A stretch of DNA of 32,068 nucleotides from an uncultured Opitutaceae bacterium (GTDB taxonomy: Bacteria > Verrucomicrobiota > Verrucomicrobiia > Opitutales > Opitutaceae). This document shows positions 23,927 through 32,068 of this stretch, one piece after another; within the stretch, counting starts at the first letter, position 1; every line of letters starts with the position of its first letter. A model generated the notes under the pieces. The model made no database searches. It saw only the letters and a list, made by a program, of their open reading frames with translations, and was not told where the DNA came from. Position numbers and translations under genes: made by a program. Where the stretch lies: positions 1 through 32,068 of the forward strand of contig CAIOYO010000111.1 of NCBI GenBank assembly GCA_903862595.1, given 5' to 3'.

Positions 23927-25591
23927 CTAGAGCGACTCCGCCGCCGCCGTCGGCGACTCGGGTGGTGGGGCGAACCGCAGCATCAGCCCCGCGAACACCA
24001 CGAACAGCGCGCACGCCATCACGAACCACTCTCCGTAACGGACGTAGAAACTCTGCTGGCCGATCCAGCGGAAGTCGCGGGTCACCTCCACCGCACGAGC
24101 TCCGCGGAAATAGATGCCTCGCTCGGGGTCCGTCACGACCGCACGTGTCGCGCCGAATTCATCGATCCACCCGCTCCAACCGCCGTTGCCCGCCCGCAGG
24201 ACGGGCCGACGCGTCTCGACCGCTCGGAGCACGCTGTGCGCCGCATGCTGATAGGCCGCGCCCCCCTCCCCGAACCAGGCATTGTTCGTCAGCACCACCA
24301 GCGCATCCGCACCCGCCCGCACGCTGCTCCGCGCCAAGGCTGGAAAAATATCCTCGAAACAGATCAACGGCGCCATGGCCACCGGGACATCCTTCATCAG
24401 GAACACCATCGGAGCCGGGTCCGATCCTGGCGTGAAATCACCCCCGATCGGCACCACTTTCTCCAGCCAGCCGAGAATCGGACGCAGCGGCACGTACTCA
24501 CCGAACGGGACGAGGTGACGCTTGGCGTACATCTCCGGACGCAGGCCGGATTGGGGATCGACGAGGAACGCGCCGTTGATCCAGCGCTCGTCCGGCTGGC
24601 CGAGATTCTCCACGCCGACGGAGCCCAGTAGCAGCGGCGCCTTCGCCCGGGACACCAGGTCCTCCGTCCAGCCCCGCACCGAGTCATCGCCCCGCAACGC
24701 CCAAGGCGTGGACGCCTCCGGCCAGAGAATCAGGTCCGGACGCAGCGAAGCGGCCCGCAACGTTTGCTTCTCAAGGATCTCGAGAATGCCGGGTCCCCGC
24801 GACGGGTCCCACTTCACCTCCTGCGGAATATAGGGCTGCACGAACGCAATCTTGCCGAGGCCCACCGCATAGCGTCCGCGGTTGAAGGTTTCCTGAACAT
24901 GAATGCTCAGGCAAACCACGAGGAGGAACATCGCGGCGAGAAACTCCTGACTGCGACGCTGCAGTCCGCGGCGTCCCTCGAGGAGGAGCCGGTGCGCGTA
25001 CGCGGCGAAGCCGAGGTTCATCGCGATGAGCACGAAGGACACTCCCCACGCACCGGTGTAGGCCGAAATCTGCAGCACGCTCAAACGCTGCCATTGGCTG
25101 GCCGACAGCGGTAGCCAAGGGAACCCCGACAGCACCCACGTGCGGAGCCATTCGTTCAGGACCCAGAGCGCCGCGAGTCCGAACACGAGCGTGATCCGGG
25201 TGAGCACCGGCCGGCCCAGCAACTGCGGCAGCACCGCGCGCAGGGCGAGGAACCACAGGCCCACCCAGACGCCGATGAACGGGCCAAGCAGCAGAAGGCC
25301 GAGCCAAGTGACATGGTGCAGCCAACCAAGGATCACGGTCCATGCCACCGCCTGCGCTCCGAGCACCACCGCGGCGAAGCGACGGAACGGCGGACGACGG
25401 TAAGCCCAGAACGCCGCGGGAGCGGCAAACACGTACGCCGCCTCCGGCAGTCCGTAAGGCGGGAAAGAGATCACCGTCAGGACCACGGTCGAGACGAACA
25501 CCGCGGCCGTGACCAGCACATCCGCGTGCCGCCGCCACCACGGCGGAGAGCCGTCGTAGGGACGCGTCTCGAGCAACTCCGCGTTATTCAT
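23927..25591 (-). CDS. lnt: Apolipoprotein N-acyltransferase
   Basis: The protein has 554 aa. An N-terminal set of about seven transmembrane helices (residues 25-230) is followed by a periplasmic nitrilase-like domain. The Glu-Lys-Cys triad is visible: Glu292 in LILWPEAS, Lys357 in MYAKRHLVPFGEY and Cys411 in PLICFEDIFP. A final helix lies at about residues 515-535. Lnt adds the third acyl chain to the N-terminal cysteine of lipoproteins in the inner membrane. The gene begins 13 nt after the secA stop, so the two export/maturation genes are probably cotranscribed. Confidence 0.95.
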   Translation of the reverse strand: MNNAELLETRPYDGSPPWWRRHADVLVTAAVFVSTVVLTVISFPPYGLPEAAYVFAAPAAFWAYRRPPFRRFAAVVLGAQAVAWTVILGWLHHVTWLGLLLLGPFIGVWVGLWFLALRAVLPQLLGRPVLTRITLVFGLAALWVLNEWLRTWVLSGFPWLPLSASQWQRLSVLQISAYTGAWGVSFVLIAMNLGFAAYAHRLLLEGRRGLQRRSQEFLAAMFLLVVCLSIHVQETFNRGRYAVGLGKIAFVQPYIPQEVKWDPSRGPGILEILEKQTLRAASLRPDLILWPEASTPWALRGDDSVRGWTEDLVSRAKAPLLLGSVGVENLGQPDERWINGAFLVDPQSGLRPEMYAKRHLVPFGEYVPLRPILGWLEKVVPIGGDFTPGSDPAPMVFLMKDVPVAMAPLICFEDIFPALARSSVRAGADALVVLTNNAWFGEGGAAYQHAAHSVLRAVETRRPVLRAGNGGWSGWIDEFGATRAVVTDPERGIYFRGARAVEVTRDFRWIGQQSFYVRYGEWFVMACALFVVFAGLMLRFAPPPESPTAAAESL

Positions 25592-25604
25592 CGGCGACGA
25601 CCGC

Positions 25605-28562
25605 CTACTGCCCGTGACACGCTTTGTACTTCTTTCCGCTGCCGCACGGGCAGGGATCGTTGCGCCCCACCTTCGGCGCCTCGCGACGGACCGTCACCTT
25701 CGGCAACTGCACGTCGGACTCGGCCGAAGCCTCGGGCTGGGCCGCGGGAGCCGGAGCCGCCGGTGCCGGCGAAGCCGGCCCAACCGCCTTCGCGTTGCGG
25801 CTCAGGATCGCGAGCATGTTCTCGAACGCGTTGAGATTCGAAGCGCTGCGGAAGAGCCCGGTGCAGATCTGCAGACGCACGTTCTGCATCAGTTCCTCGA
25901 AGTACTTGTAGGCCTCTCCCTTGTATTCAACCAACGGATCCTTCTGGCCATAGCTTCGCAGACCGATTGAGCGCCGCAGCTCCTCCATCTCGGTCAAGTG
26001 CTCCTGCCAGTGATGATCGATCGCATTGATCACCACGTAGCGCTCCAGCGCACCCAAGGCCTCAGGAATCTCGACGGACTCCTTCACGGCATAGGCGTCG
26101 CGGATGCGCGTCACGATGTTCGCGGCGAGGGTGTCAAGGTCGGTCGAGCCCAGATCCTCCAGCTTCAGCCCGATCGGGAAGGTCGCATTGACCCAGCTCA
26201 CAAATCCTTCAAGGGCGGTCTGCGTGGCCCCAGCCTTCTCGCCCACGCCGGCGTTTCCGAGGCGCGTCACGATCTCCTCCTCGACCTGCTCGAAAATGAT
26301 GTCCTTCGGGCGCTCGGCGTGAATCGCTCCGTTGCGGATCCCGTAGATGACCTCGCGCTGCTGGTTCAGCACGTCGTCGTACTGCAGCAGTCGCTTGCGC
26401 TGCGAGTAATTCTGCTGCTCGACCTTCTTCTGCGCGCTTTCGATCGAGCGGTTCAGCCAAGGGTGCTCCAACTCCTCACCCTCCTTCATCGAGCCTTCCA
26501 TCAACCGCGACGCCAGATTCCCTTGGAGGAAGAGGCGCATCAGGTCGTCCTCGAGAGAGAGGAAGAATTTCGTCAGGCCAGGATCACCTTGGCGGGAGCA
26601 ACGGCCGCGGAGCTGGCGATCGATGCGGCGCGACTCGTGGCGCTCGGTCCCGATCACGAAGAGACCACCCAGATCGCGCACGCCCTCGCCGAGTTTGATG
26701 TCGGTGCCGCGGCCCGCCATGTTCGTGGCGATCGTGACTGCGCCTCGCTGGCCGGCGCGGGAAACGATCTCGGCCTCCTGCTCGTGATACTTGGCGTTGA
26801 GCACGGCATGGATGATGCCGGCGCGCTTGAGCATGCGCGACAGCACCTCGGAGGATTCGACGGATACGGTGCCGACCAGAACCGGCTGCCCGCGCTTGTG
26901 CGCCTCCTCGATCTCGCGCACCGCCGCGGCGTACTTGTCGCGGCGCGTCTTGAAGATGGAATCGTTCCGGTCGACGCGGATGCAGGGCTTGTTCGTCGGG
27001 ATGACTTGGACGGCGAGCCGGTAAATATCGTTGAACTCCGTCGCCTCGGTCTCCGCGGTGCCAGTCATGCCCGCGAGCTTCTCGTAGAGACGGAAGTAAT
27101 TCTGGATCGTGATCGTCGCGTAGGTCCGCGTCTCGCGTTCGATCGTGACCCCCTCCTTGGCCTCCACCGCTTGGTGCAGGCCGTCGGACCAGCGCCGGCC
27201 GGGCATGACGCGCCCGGTGTTCTCGTCAACGATCAGGACCTTGCCGTCTTGCACGACGTACTCGATGTCCCGCTCGTAGAGCGAATACGCGCGGAGGAGC
27301 TGCGAGATGGTGTGGATTTCCTCCGAAACATCGCCGTAGCGCTGTTGCGCGGCGAGCTTGCGTTCCTCGCGCTGGTCGGGCGTGAGCTCGGCATTGCGAT
27401 CGATCTCGCTGAACTCGGTCGCCAAATCGGGAAGCACGAAGGCGTCAGGACTATCCGGGCGCAGGCGGCGGCGGCCCAGTTCGCTGAGGTCGGCTTGATG
27501 CTGGCGCTCGTCGATCGAGTAGAAGAGCTCTTCCTTCAGGCGGTACAGCTCCTCCTTCTGCATGTCCGAATTGAGCTCGGTCTCGACCTTGTCGAGCAGC
27601 TTGCGCCACTCCGGGGTCTCCTGGAGACGGAGTAGGCGCTTGTTCTTGGGGTGGCCCACCTTGACCTGCAGCATGCGCCGCGCGGCGGCCTGCTTGTCCT
27701 CGGTCGTGACGTCCGGCTTGCCCAGCAGCGCTTCTGCCTCCGCCGCGAAGCGATTGCACAGCCGGAGCTGCTCCGCGACCAAGCGCTCGATCGGGGGTTT
27801 GATCCGCGTGAAGGGCTGTTCACGCTCGATGGGGGCCGGACCGGAGATGATCAGCGGGGTGCGCGCCTCGTCGACCAAGATGGAATCGATCTCGTCGACG
27901 ATGCAGTACCAGTAGTCACGCTGCACCTGATCCTCGCGCCGCGTGGCCATGCCGTTGTCGCGGAGGTAATCGAAGCCGAACTCCGATGCGGTCCCGTAGG
28001 TGATGTCGCGGCCGTACATCTCCCGGCGCAGCTCCGACGGCATCTGCTGCTGGATGCAGCCCACGGTCAGGCCGAGGTAACTGTAGAGGTGCCCCATCCA
28101 CTCGGAGTCACGGCGCGCGAGGTAGTCGTTGACCGTCACCAGCTGCGTATTGCGACCCGTGAGTGCGTTCAGGTACAGCGGCAGCGTCGCGACGAGCGTC
28201 TTGCCCTCACCGGTGGCCATCTCGGAAATCTTTCCTTGGTGCAGCGCAATGCCGCCAATCAGCTGCACGTCAAAGTGAACCATGTCCCAGCTGAGCTCGT
28301 GGTCGCACACGAGGACCTTGCGGCCGCAGAGGCGGCGGGCGGCGTTCTTCACCGTCGCAAAGGCCTCGGGGAGGAGACTGTTCAGAGTCTCGCCGGCCTT
28401 GAGCCGTGCCCGGAACTCGTCGGTCTTCGCCCGCAGCTGTTCCTCGGTCAGGCTCTGGTAGCCCAGTTCCACCTCGTTGATTTTCGCGACCAGCGGGCGC
28501 GCCGACTCGAGGAACTTCCGATAATGGCGGCCGGAGAAACGCTTGAGAAGAAACGAGAGCAT
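25605..28562 (-). CDS. secA: Protein translocase ATPase SecA
   Basis: The protein has 985 aa from the ATG at 28562 (a TTG four codons earlier is less likely). It has Walker A MATGEGKT (residues 115-122), [19 protein letters not shown], the second nucleotide-binding fold with [15 protein letters not shown], and [10 protein letters not shown]. At the C-terminus is the zinc SecB-binding motif [18 protein letters not shown], preceded by an Ala/Pro-rich linker. It drives preprotein export through SecYEG. It is longer than the E. coli protein mainly because of about 100 extra charged residues in the preprotein cross-linking region (roughly residues 265-420). It is followed at once by lnt. Confidence 0.97.
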   Translation of the reverse strand: MLSFLLKRFSGRHYRKFLESARPLVAKINEVELGYQSLTEEQLRAKTDEFRARLKAGETLNSLLPEAFATVKNAARRLCGRKVLVCDHELSWDMVHFDVQLIGGIALHQGKISEMATGEGKTLVATLPLYLNALTGRNTQLVTVNDYLARRDSEWMGHLYSYLGLTVGCIQQQMPSELRREMYGRDITYGTASEFGFDYLRDNGMATRREDQVQRDYWYCIVDEIDSILVDEARTPLIISGPAPIEREQPFTRIKPPIERLVAEQLRLCNRFAAEAEALLGKPDVTTEDKQAAARRMLQVKVGHPKNKRLLRLQETPEWRKLLDKVETELNSDMQKEELYRLKEELFYSIDERQHQADLSELGRRRLRPDSPDAFVLPDLATEFSEIDRNAELTPDQREERKLAAQQRYGDVSEEIHTISQLLRAYSLYERDIEYVVQDGKVLIVDENTGRVMPGRRWSDGLHQAVEAKEGVTIERETRTYATITIQNYFRLYEKLAGMTGTAETEATEFNDIYRLAVQVIPTNKPCIRVDRNDSIFKTRRDKYAAAVREIEEAHKRGQPVLVGTVSVESSEVLSRMLKRAGIIHAVLNAKYHEQEAEIVSRAGQRGAVTIATNMAGRGTDIKLGEGVRDLGGLFVIGTERHESRRIDRQLRGRCSRQGDPGLTKFFLSLEDDLMRLFLQGNLASRLMEGSMKEGEELEHPWLNRSIESAQKKVEQQNYSQRKRLLQYDDVLNQQREVIYGIRNGAIHAERPKDIIFEQVEEEIVTRLGNAGVGEKAGATQTALEGFVSWVNATFPIGLKLEDLGSTDLDTLAANIVTRIRDAYAVKESVEIPEALGALERYVVINAIDHHWQEHLTEMEELRRSIGLRSYGQKDPLVEYKGEAYKYFEELMQNVRLQICTGLFRSASNLNAFENMLAILSRNAKAVGPASPAPAAPAPAAQPEASAESDVQLPKVTVRREAPKVGRNDPCPCGSGKKYKACHGQ

Positions 28563-28638
28563 GGAGGGCCGCAAACCCTAGGCGGAAGGCCGCCCATGGC
28601 AAACGACAAATCGAGCGGCCCGCCGGTCGGTCCCGGGC

Positions 28639-29565
28639 TCAGACCTGCGTGCGGAAGTAGGCGATGGTGCGCTGCAGGCCGTCCTCCAACGCCACCCGGG
28701 GTTCCCAGCCGAGCACGCGACGCGCCACGGCGATGTCGGGACGGCGCTGGCGGGGATCGTCCGCCGGCAGGGGTCGGTGCACGATTCGCGACTTGCCACC
28801 CACCAGCTTGAGGGTGAGCTCCGCCAGCTCCAGCATGGTGAACTCGCCCGGGTTGCCGATGTTCACGGGGCCCACGGTTTCCGTCTGATTCATGAGCCGC
28901 AGACAGCCCTCGAGGAGGTCGTCCACGTAACAGAACGAGCGGGTCTGCGTCCCATCGCCGTAGACGGTCAGGTCCTGGCCACGGAGGGCCTGTACGATGA
29001 AGTTGGAAACCACGCGGCCGTCATCCGGGTTCATGCGCGGTCCGTAGGTGTTGAAGATGCGCACGACCCGGATATCGACGCGGTTCTCGCGGTGATAATC
29101 GAAGAACAGAGTCTCGGCACACCGCTTGCCTTCGTCGTAGCAGGACCGTTTGCCGATGGGGTTTACATTGCCCCAGTAGGTCTCGGGCTGCGGGTGCACC
29201 TGCGGATCGCCGTACACCTCGCTCGTGCTGGCCTGGAACACCCGGGCCTTCACCCGCTTGGCCAGACCCAGGCAGTTGATCGCCCCCATCACGGACGTCT
29301 TCGTGGTCTTGATCGGGTTGAACTGGTAGTGCGGCGGCGACGCGGGGCAGGCGAAATTGTAGATCTGATCGACCTCGAACTTGAAGGGGTCAATCACGTC
29401 ATGCCGCACCAGCTCAAAGTGGGGATGCCCGCGGAGGTGAGCGACGTTCACCTTCCGGCCGGTGAAAAAGTTGTCGAGGCAGATGACCTCGTGGCCCTCG
29501 CCCAGAAGACGGTCGCACAGATGCGAGCCAAGGAAACCCGCTCCTCCAGTGATCAGGATGCGCAT
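28639..29565 (-). CDS. UDP-glucuronate decarboxylase (UDP-xylose synthase), SDR family
   Basis: The protein has 308 aa. The NAD-binding loop [12 protein letters not shown] lies at residues 5-16. The catalytic Y-x-x-x-K is Tyr143 and Lys147 in [11 protein letters not shown], and the Ser/Thr-Glu pair is in [32 protein letters not shown] and [14 protein letters not shown] are the usual UXS segments. It oxidises and decarboxylates UDP-glucuronate to UDP-xylose, a donor for surface glycans. It lies 76 nt from both neighbours and on the same strand. dTDP-glucose dehydratases share the fold, but the SCYDEGKR and YGPRM context points to UXS. Confidence 0.9.
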   Translation of the reverse strand: MRILITGGAGFLGSHLCDRLLGEGHEVICLDNFFTGRKVNVAHLRGHPHFELVRHDVIDPFKFEVDQIYNFACPASPPHYQFNPIKTTKTSVMGAINCLGLAKRVKARVFQASTSEVYGDPQVHPQPETYWGNVNPIGKRSCYDEGKRCAETLFFDYHRENRVDIRVVRIFNTYGPRMNPDDGRVVSNFIVQALRGQDLTVYGDGTQTRSFCYVDDLLEGCLRLMNQTETVGPVNIGNPGEFTMLELAELTLKLVGGKSRIVHRPLPADDPRQRRPDIAVARRVLGWEPRVALEDGLQRTIAYFRTQV

Positions 29566-29641
29566 GCGAGGGACATCGTTGCCGAAAGGTCGCCGTCTTG
29601 GCCAGCAAAACGCACCGCACGGGCCGTAGACGTCTCAGCCA

Positions 29642-30778
29642 CTACCGCGCGGCTTCGCCGGACTCGTAACGCTCGATCCAGCCTCGGCTCCACGGGGCAA
29701 AGTCGCCCGCCTCAAGGTGCGTCCGCGCCTGAGCCATGAGGTCGAGGTAAAAGTGGAGGTTGTGGATCGAGAGCAGTGTGCCCGCCAGCATCTCGCCGGC
29801 GAGCTGGAGGTGCCGCAGGTACGCGCGCGAGAAACCGGCCGTGTAGTTGTCGAGACCTTCAACCAAGGGCCGCGGGTCAGTCCGGAACCGCTCGTTGCGC
29901 ACGTTCATCGGCCCGTCCGGCGTGAAGGCGAGGCCGTTGCGCGCGACGCGGGTCGGCATCACGCAGTCAAACATGTCCACTCCGAGGGCGATCATCTTCA
30001 GCAACTGCGGCGGGGTGCCCAGGCCCATCGCATAGCGGGGACGGTCCGCCGGGAGGTAGGGCGTGGTCGCACCAACCTGCTTGAGCATCTCGGGCTCCGG
30101 CTCGCCGACGCTCACTCCGCCGACCGCGTACCCGGGGAAATTGAGCGCCACCAGCGACTCCGCAGCCTCGCGCCGCAAGTCGTCGAAGGTCGATCCCTGT
30201 ACGATCGGAAACACGTGATGCCCCGCCGCCAGAAAGCCACTCTCCTCCGCCTCCCGCAGGCACTGCTCGGCCCAGCGCCGGCTTCGCGCCACCGCCCGCG
30301 CGCAGGCGTCGCGCTCACACGGCCACGGCGGACACTCATCCAGCACCATGGCAATATCGCTGCCGAGATTGCGCTGGATCGTCATCACCTCGCGCGGCCC
30401 GAGAAACAACCGCGACCCGTCCAGGTGGGACTGAAACGCCACGCCGTCCTCACGCACGTCGCGCAGCTTCGCCAGCGAAAAGACCTGGAACCCTCCGCTG
30501 TCGGTCAGGATCGGGCCATCCCAGCCCATGAAGCGATGCAACCCACCGAGGTCGCGAATCAGCTCACTGCCGGGCCGGAGGTTGAGGTGGTAGGTGTTCC
30601 CGAGAATGATCTGCGCGCCGATCTCCCGCAGGTGCCGCGGGGTCACGGCCTTCACGGTGCCCTGCGTACCCACGGGCATGAAGATCGGTGTCTCAATCAC
30701 GCCGTGACGCGTCCGCAGGCGTCCGCGCCGGGCCGCCGTGGTACGATCAGTGAGCAGGAGGTCGAAGTGCTGGGACAT
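29642..30778 (-). CDS. tgt: tRNA-guanine transglycosylase with degenerate zinc site
   Basis: The protein has 378 aa from the ATG at 30778. It is clearly Tgt: [30 protein letters not shown] (Asp93), [12 protein letters not shown], and [14 protein letters not shown] with the nucleophile Asp271. It exchanges guanine 34 of GUN-anticodon tRNAs for preQ1 in queuosine synthesis. The usual zinc motif C-x-C-x-x-C before the SRAYLRHL helix reads instead [18 protein letters not shown], with Leu309, Asn311 and Ala314 at the three Cys positions. The fourth ligand, His339 in SIHNLHFYL, is kept. Residues on both sides are in frame and well conserved, so this is a substitution, not a frameshift. The promoter faces trpG. 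Confidence 0.93.
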   Translation of the reverse strand: MSQHFDLLLTDRTTAARRGRLRTRHGVIETPIFMPVGTQGTVKAVTPRHLREIGAQIILGNTYHLNLRPGSELIRDLGGLHRFMGWDGPILTDSGGFQVFSLAKLRDVREDGVAFQSHLDGSRLFLGPREVMTIQRNLGSDIAMVLDECPPWPCERDACARAVARSRRWAEQCLREAEESGFLAAGHHVFPIVQGSTFDDLRREAAESLVALNFPGYAVGGVSVGEPEPEMLKQVGATTPYLPADRPRYAMGLGTPPQLLKMIALGVDMFDCVMPTRVARNGLAFTPDGPMNVRNERFRTDPRPLVEGLDNYTAGFSRAYLRHLQLAGEMLAGTLLSIHNLHFYLDLMAQARTHLEAGDFAPWSRGWIERYESGEAAR

Positions 30779-30792
30779 GCGGCGGTCTGGGA

Positions 30793-30823
30793 ACCCTACC
30801 CGCACGCTTGACCCCCCTGTCAA
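30793..30823 (-). promoter_or_regulatory. Candidate tgt promoter, overlapping the trpG promoter
   Basis: TTGACA (30818-30823, minus strand) is a perfect -35. At 17-19 nt spacing lies a poor -10 (GGTAGG or TAGGGT, 30793-30800). The start would be only about 9 nt from the tgt ATG at 30778. Its -35 lies inside the spacer of the opposite trpG promoter, giving the inverted repeat TTGAC-N6-GTCAA at 30808-30823. Confidence 0.35.
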
Positions 30824-30837
30824 TCCACCGGTTTACT
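30808..30837 (+). promoter_or_regulatory. Candidate trpG promoter implying a leaderless start
   Basis: TTGACC (30808-30813), an 18-nt spacer and TTTACT (30832-30837) form a promoter whose predicted start, seven nt past the -10, coincides with the GTG start codon at 30844. The TTG at 30808 that could be read as a start codon is therefore more likely part of the -35 box. Confidence 0.45.
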
Positions 30838-30843
30838 GATTCC

Positions 30844-31410
30844 GTGCTGCTGGTCATCGATAACTTCGATTCCTTCACCTACAACCTCGTCCAGTACTTC
30901 GGTCAACTGGGGGTGGCGCAGCGCGTCTTCCGCAACAACGAGATCACTCCCGAGCAGGCGATCGCCCTGAATCCCGACCGGGTGCTGATCTCCCCCGGCC
31001 CGTGCTCACCGGCCGAAGCCGGCGTCTCCCTCGACATCATCCGTGCCTTCGCCGGGCGCAAACCGCTCTTCGGGGTTTGCCTCGGGCATCAGTCGATCGG
31101 CCACGCCTACGGGGGCAAGGTCGTGCGCGCCGACCGCCTGATGCACGGCAAGACGTCCCCGATCCTGCACCGGAACACCGATCTGTTCCGCGGGCTGCCG
31201 CAAGGATTCCGCGCCACCCGCTACCACTCGCTCGTGGTCGAACGCGCCTCGTTTCCCAGCGAGCTCGAGATCACCGCGGAAACCGCCGAGGGCGAGATCA
31301 TGGGTCTGCGCCACCGCACCCTTCCCATCTGGGGCGTCCAGTTCCACCCCGAGAGCATCGCCACCGAGGGCGGGATGCAGATCCTCCGCAATTTCCTCGA
31401 ACTCGGCTGA
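30844..31410 (+). CDS. trpG: Anthranilate/aminodeoxychorismate synthase glutamine amidotransferase subunit
   Basis: The protein has 188 aa from the GTG at 30844 (reads [15 protein letters not shown], the universal N-terminus). The class I glutamine amidotransferase triad is visible: Cys in [16 protein letters not shown], and His and Glu in [15 protein letters not shown]. It releases ammonia from glutamine for anthranilate (TrpE) or aminodeoxychorismate (PabB) synthesis. No trpE or pabB lies in this window, so a dual TrpG/PabA role is likely. The frame is open to TTG 30808, but those residues are not family-like. NrdR follows after 21 nt. Confidence 0.92.
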   Translation: MLLVIDNFDSFTYNLVQYFGQLGVAQRVFRNNEITPEQAIALNPDRVLISPGPCSPAEAGVSLDIIRAFAGRKPLFGVCLGHQSIGHAYGGKVVRADRLMHGKTSPILHRNTDLFRGLPQGFRATRYHSLVVERASFPSELEITAETAEGEIMGLRHRTLPIWGVQFHPESIATEGGMQILRNFLELG

Positions 31411-31431
31411 CCCCGAGCGGTCCCACCCACC

Positions 31432-31908
31432 ATGCGCTGCCCGAAATGCACCTCGATTGAGGACAAGGTGATCGACTCTCGAATCGGCCGGGAGGGATCA
31501 ACCATCCGCCGCCGCCGCGAATGCCTGGAGTGCGGCCACCGCTACACCACCACCGAAACGCACGTGCGCGACGGGATCGTGGTGCTCAAGCGCGACGGTC
31601 GCCGCGAGGATTTTGACCGCGACAAGCTGGTCCGCGCCGTCCGCGCCGCCTGCCACAAGCGCCCGGTGGACGCCGAACAGATCGCCATGCTCATCGAAGA
31701 CGTCCTCGACGCCCTCGAGGCCCGTTTCGACTCCGAAATTCCCTCTCAGGCGATCGGTGACGGGGTCATGCAGCGTCTCCGCAAGATCGACCAGGTGGCC
31801 TACGTCCGTTTCGCCAGCGTGTACAAGGAGTTCCGGGACGTGACGGAATTCGTCGACGAGATCAGCACGCTCCGCCGCCCGGCCGCGGACGCGTCCGATC
31901 CTTCCTGA
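31432..31908 (+). CDS. nrdR: Transcriptional repressor NrdR (ribonucleotide reductase regulator)
   Basis: The protein has 158 aa. The zinc ribbon uses Cys3, Cys6, Cys31 and Cys34 (CPKC and CLEC), with the basic REGSTIRRRREC stretch between them. The ATP-cone follows at about residues 46-138 with VLKRDGRREDFDRDKL and VAYVRFASVYKEF. NrdR senses ATP/dATP and represses ribonucleotide reductase genes. It starts 21 nt after trpG and is probably cotranscribed with it and with the gene starting at 31941. No NrdR-box pair was seen in the window. Confidence 0.96.
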   Translation: MRCPKCTSIEDKVIDSRIGREGSTIRRRRECLECGHRYTTTETHVRDGIVVLKRDGRREDFDRDKLVRAVRAACHKRPVDAEQIAMLIEDVLDALEARFDSEIPSQAIGDGVMQRLRKIDQVAYVRFASVYKEFRDVTEFVDEISTLRRPAADASDPS

Positions 31909-31940
31909 GTCGCGCGACGGACCGCGCCCACGTCGCCGCC

Positions 31941-32068
31941 ATGCCGAAGCCTTCGCGCGCCGAGTCCCGCCGGCTCCAGCTGATCCACTCGCTCTTCGCT
32001 CCGCTCACCGGAAGCGACCTGTACCTCGCCCAGCAGATCAAGGAGGCGATCCGGTTTCGCCTCGCCGA
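31941..32068 (+). CDS. Unidentified gene, 5' part only
   Basis: An open frame begins at ATG 31941, 32 nt after nrdR, and runs off the right edge after 42 codons. The visible part is rich in Arg, Leu and Ala (it opens MPKPSRAESRRLQLIHSLF). It has no signal peptide and no motif that I recognise. Spacing and strand suggest that it is the third gene of the trpG-nrdR unit. Confidence 0.55.
   Translation, partial: MPKPSRAESRRLQLIHSLFAPLTGSDLYLAQQIKEAIRFRLA

Noticed and set aside
25998-27635. 545-codon plus-strand frame
   Set aside because: Antisense to secA, which has all its motifs.

Overview
The window looks like a chromosomal segment of a high-GC Gram-negative bacterium of the Verrucomicrobiota, most likely Opitutales/Opitutaceae. 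This rests on overall protein character, the complete act (alternative complex III) operon, a Pseudomonas stutzeri-type L-rhamnose isomerase, a SecA with an enlarged PPXD region, and start codons that mostly lack a Shine-Dalgarno sequence. No database search was possible, so the taxonomic call is inference. There is no prophage, transposon, CRISPR array, rRNA or tRNA that I can see.

Layout. (1) 1-8048, minus strand: the respiratory alternative complex III operon actA-B-C-D-E-F. It starts with a small Tat-like ORF at 8048 and runs off the left edge inside actF. Most junctions overlap or are separated by a few bases. (2) 8212-12729, minus: a four-gene tripartite exporter made of a TolC-like outer-membrane protein, an HlyD-like adaptor, an FtsX/LolC-type permease and a LolD/MacB-type ATPase. 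(3) 12836-17753: an envelope-sugar cluster of two polytopic GT-C-like membrane proteins and a DPM1-like GT2 glycosyltransferase (minus), with a convergent class I methyltransferase (plus). (4) 17750-20270, minus: a DUF1080 protein, then thrB, smpB and rpoZ. (5) 20481-22240, plus: a secreted DUF4412 protein, an NADPH-dependent FMN reductase, and a textbook branched-chain amino acid attenuator (leader peptide, antiterminator and intrinsic terminator). (6) 22415-30778, minus: a remnant of a VOC/glyoxalase gene, rhaI, lnt, secA, a UDP-glucuronate decarboxylase and tgt. (7) 30844 to the right edge, plus: trpG/pabA, nrdR and an unidentified partial gene.

The most unusual items are three. The Val/Ile attenuator at 22064-22239 has no biosynthetic gene behind it: every following gene up to 30.8 kb is on the other strand. 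The queuosine enzyme Tgt keeps its catalytic aspartates but has lost all three zinc-binding cysteines. The tgt/trpG divergent promoter has overlapping -35 boxes, and trpG looks leaderless.

How the genes work together. Quinol oxidation by ActABCDEF feeds a terminal oxidase that probably lies outside the left edge. SecA and Lnt serve protein export and lipoprotein maturation, on which the exporter and the envelope proteins depend. UDP-xylose from the decarboxylase and the polyprenyl-sugar type glycosyltransferases point to investment in surface glycans.
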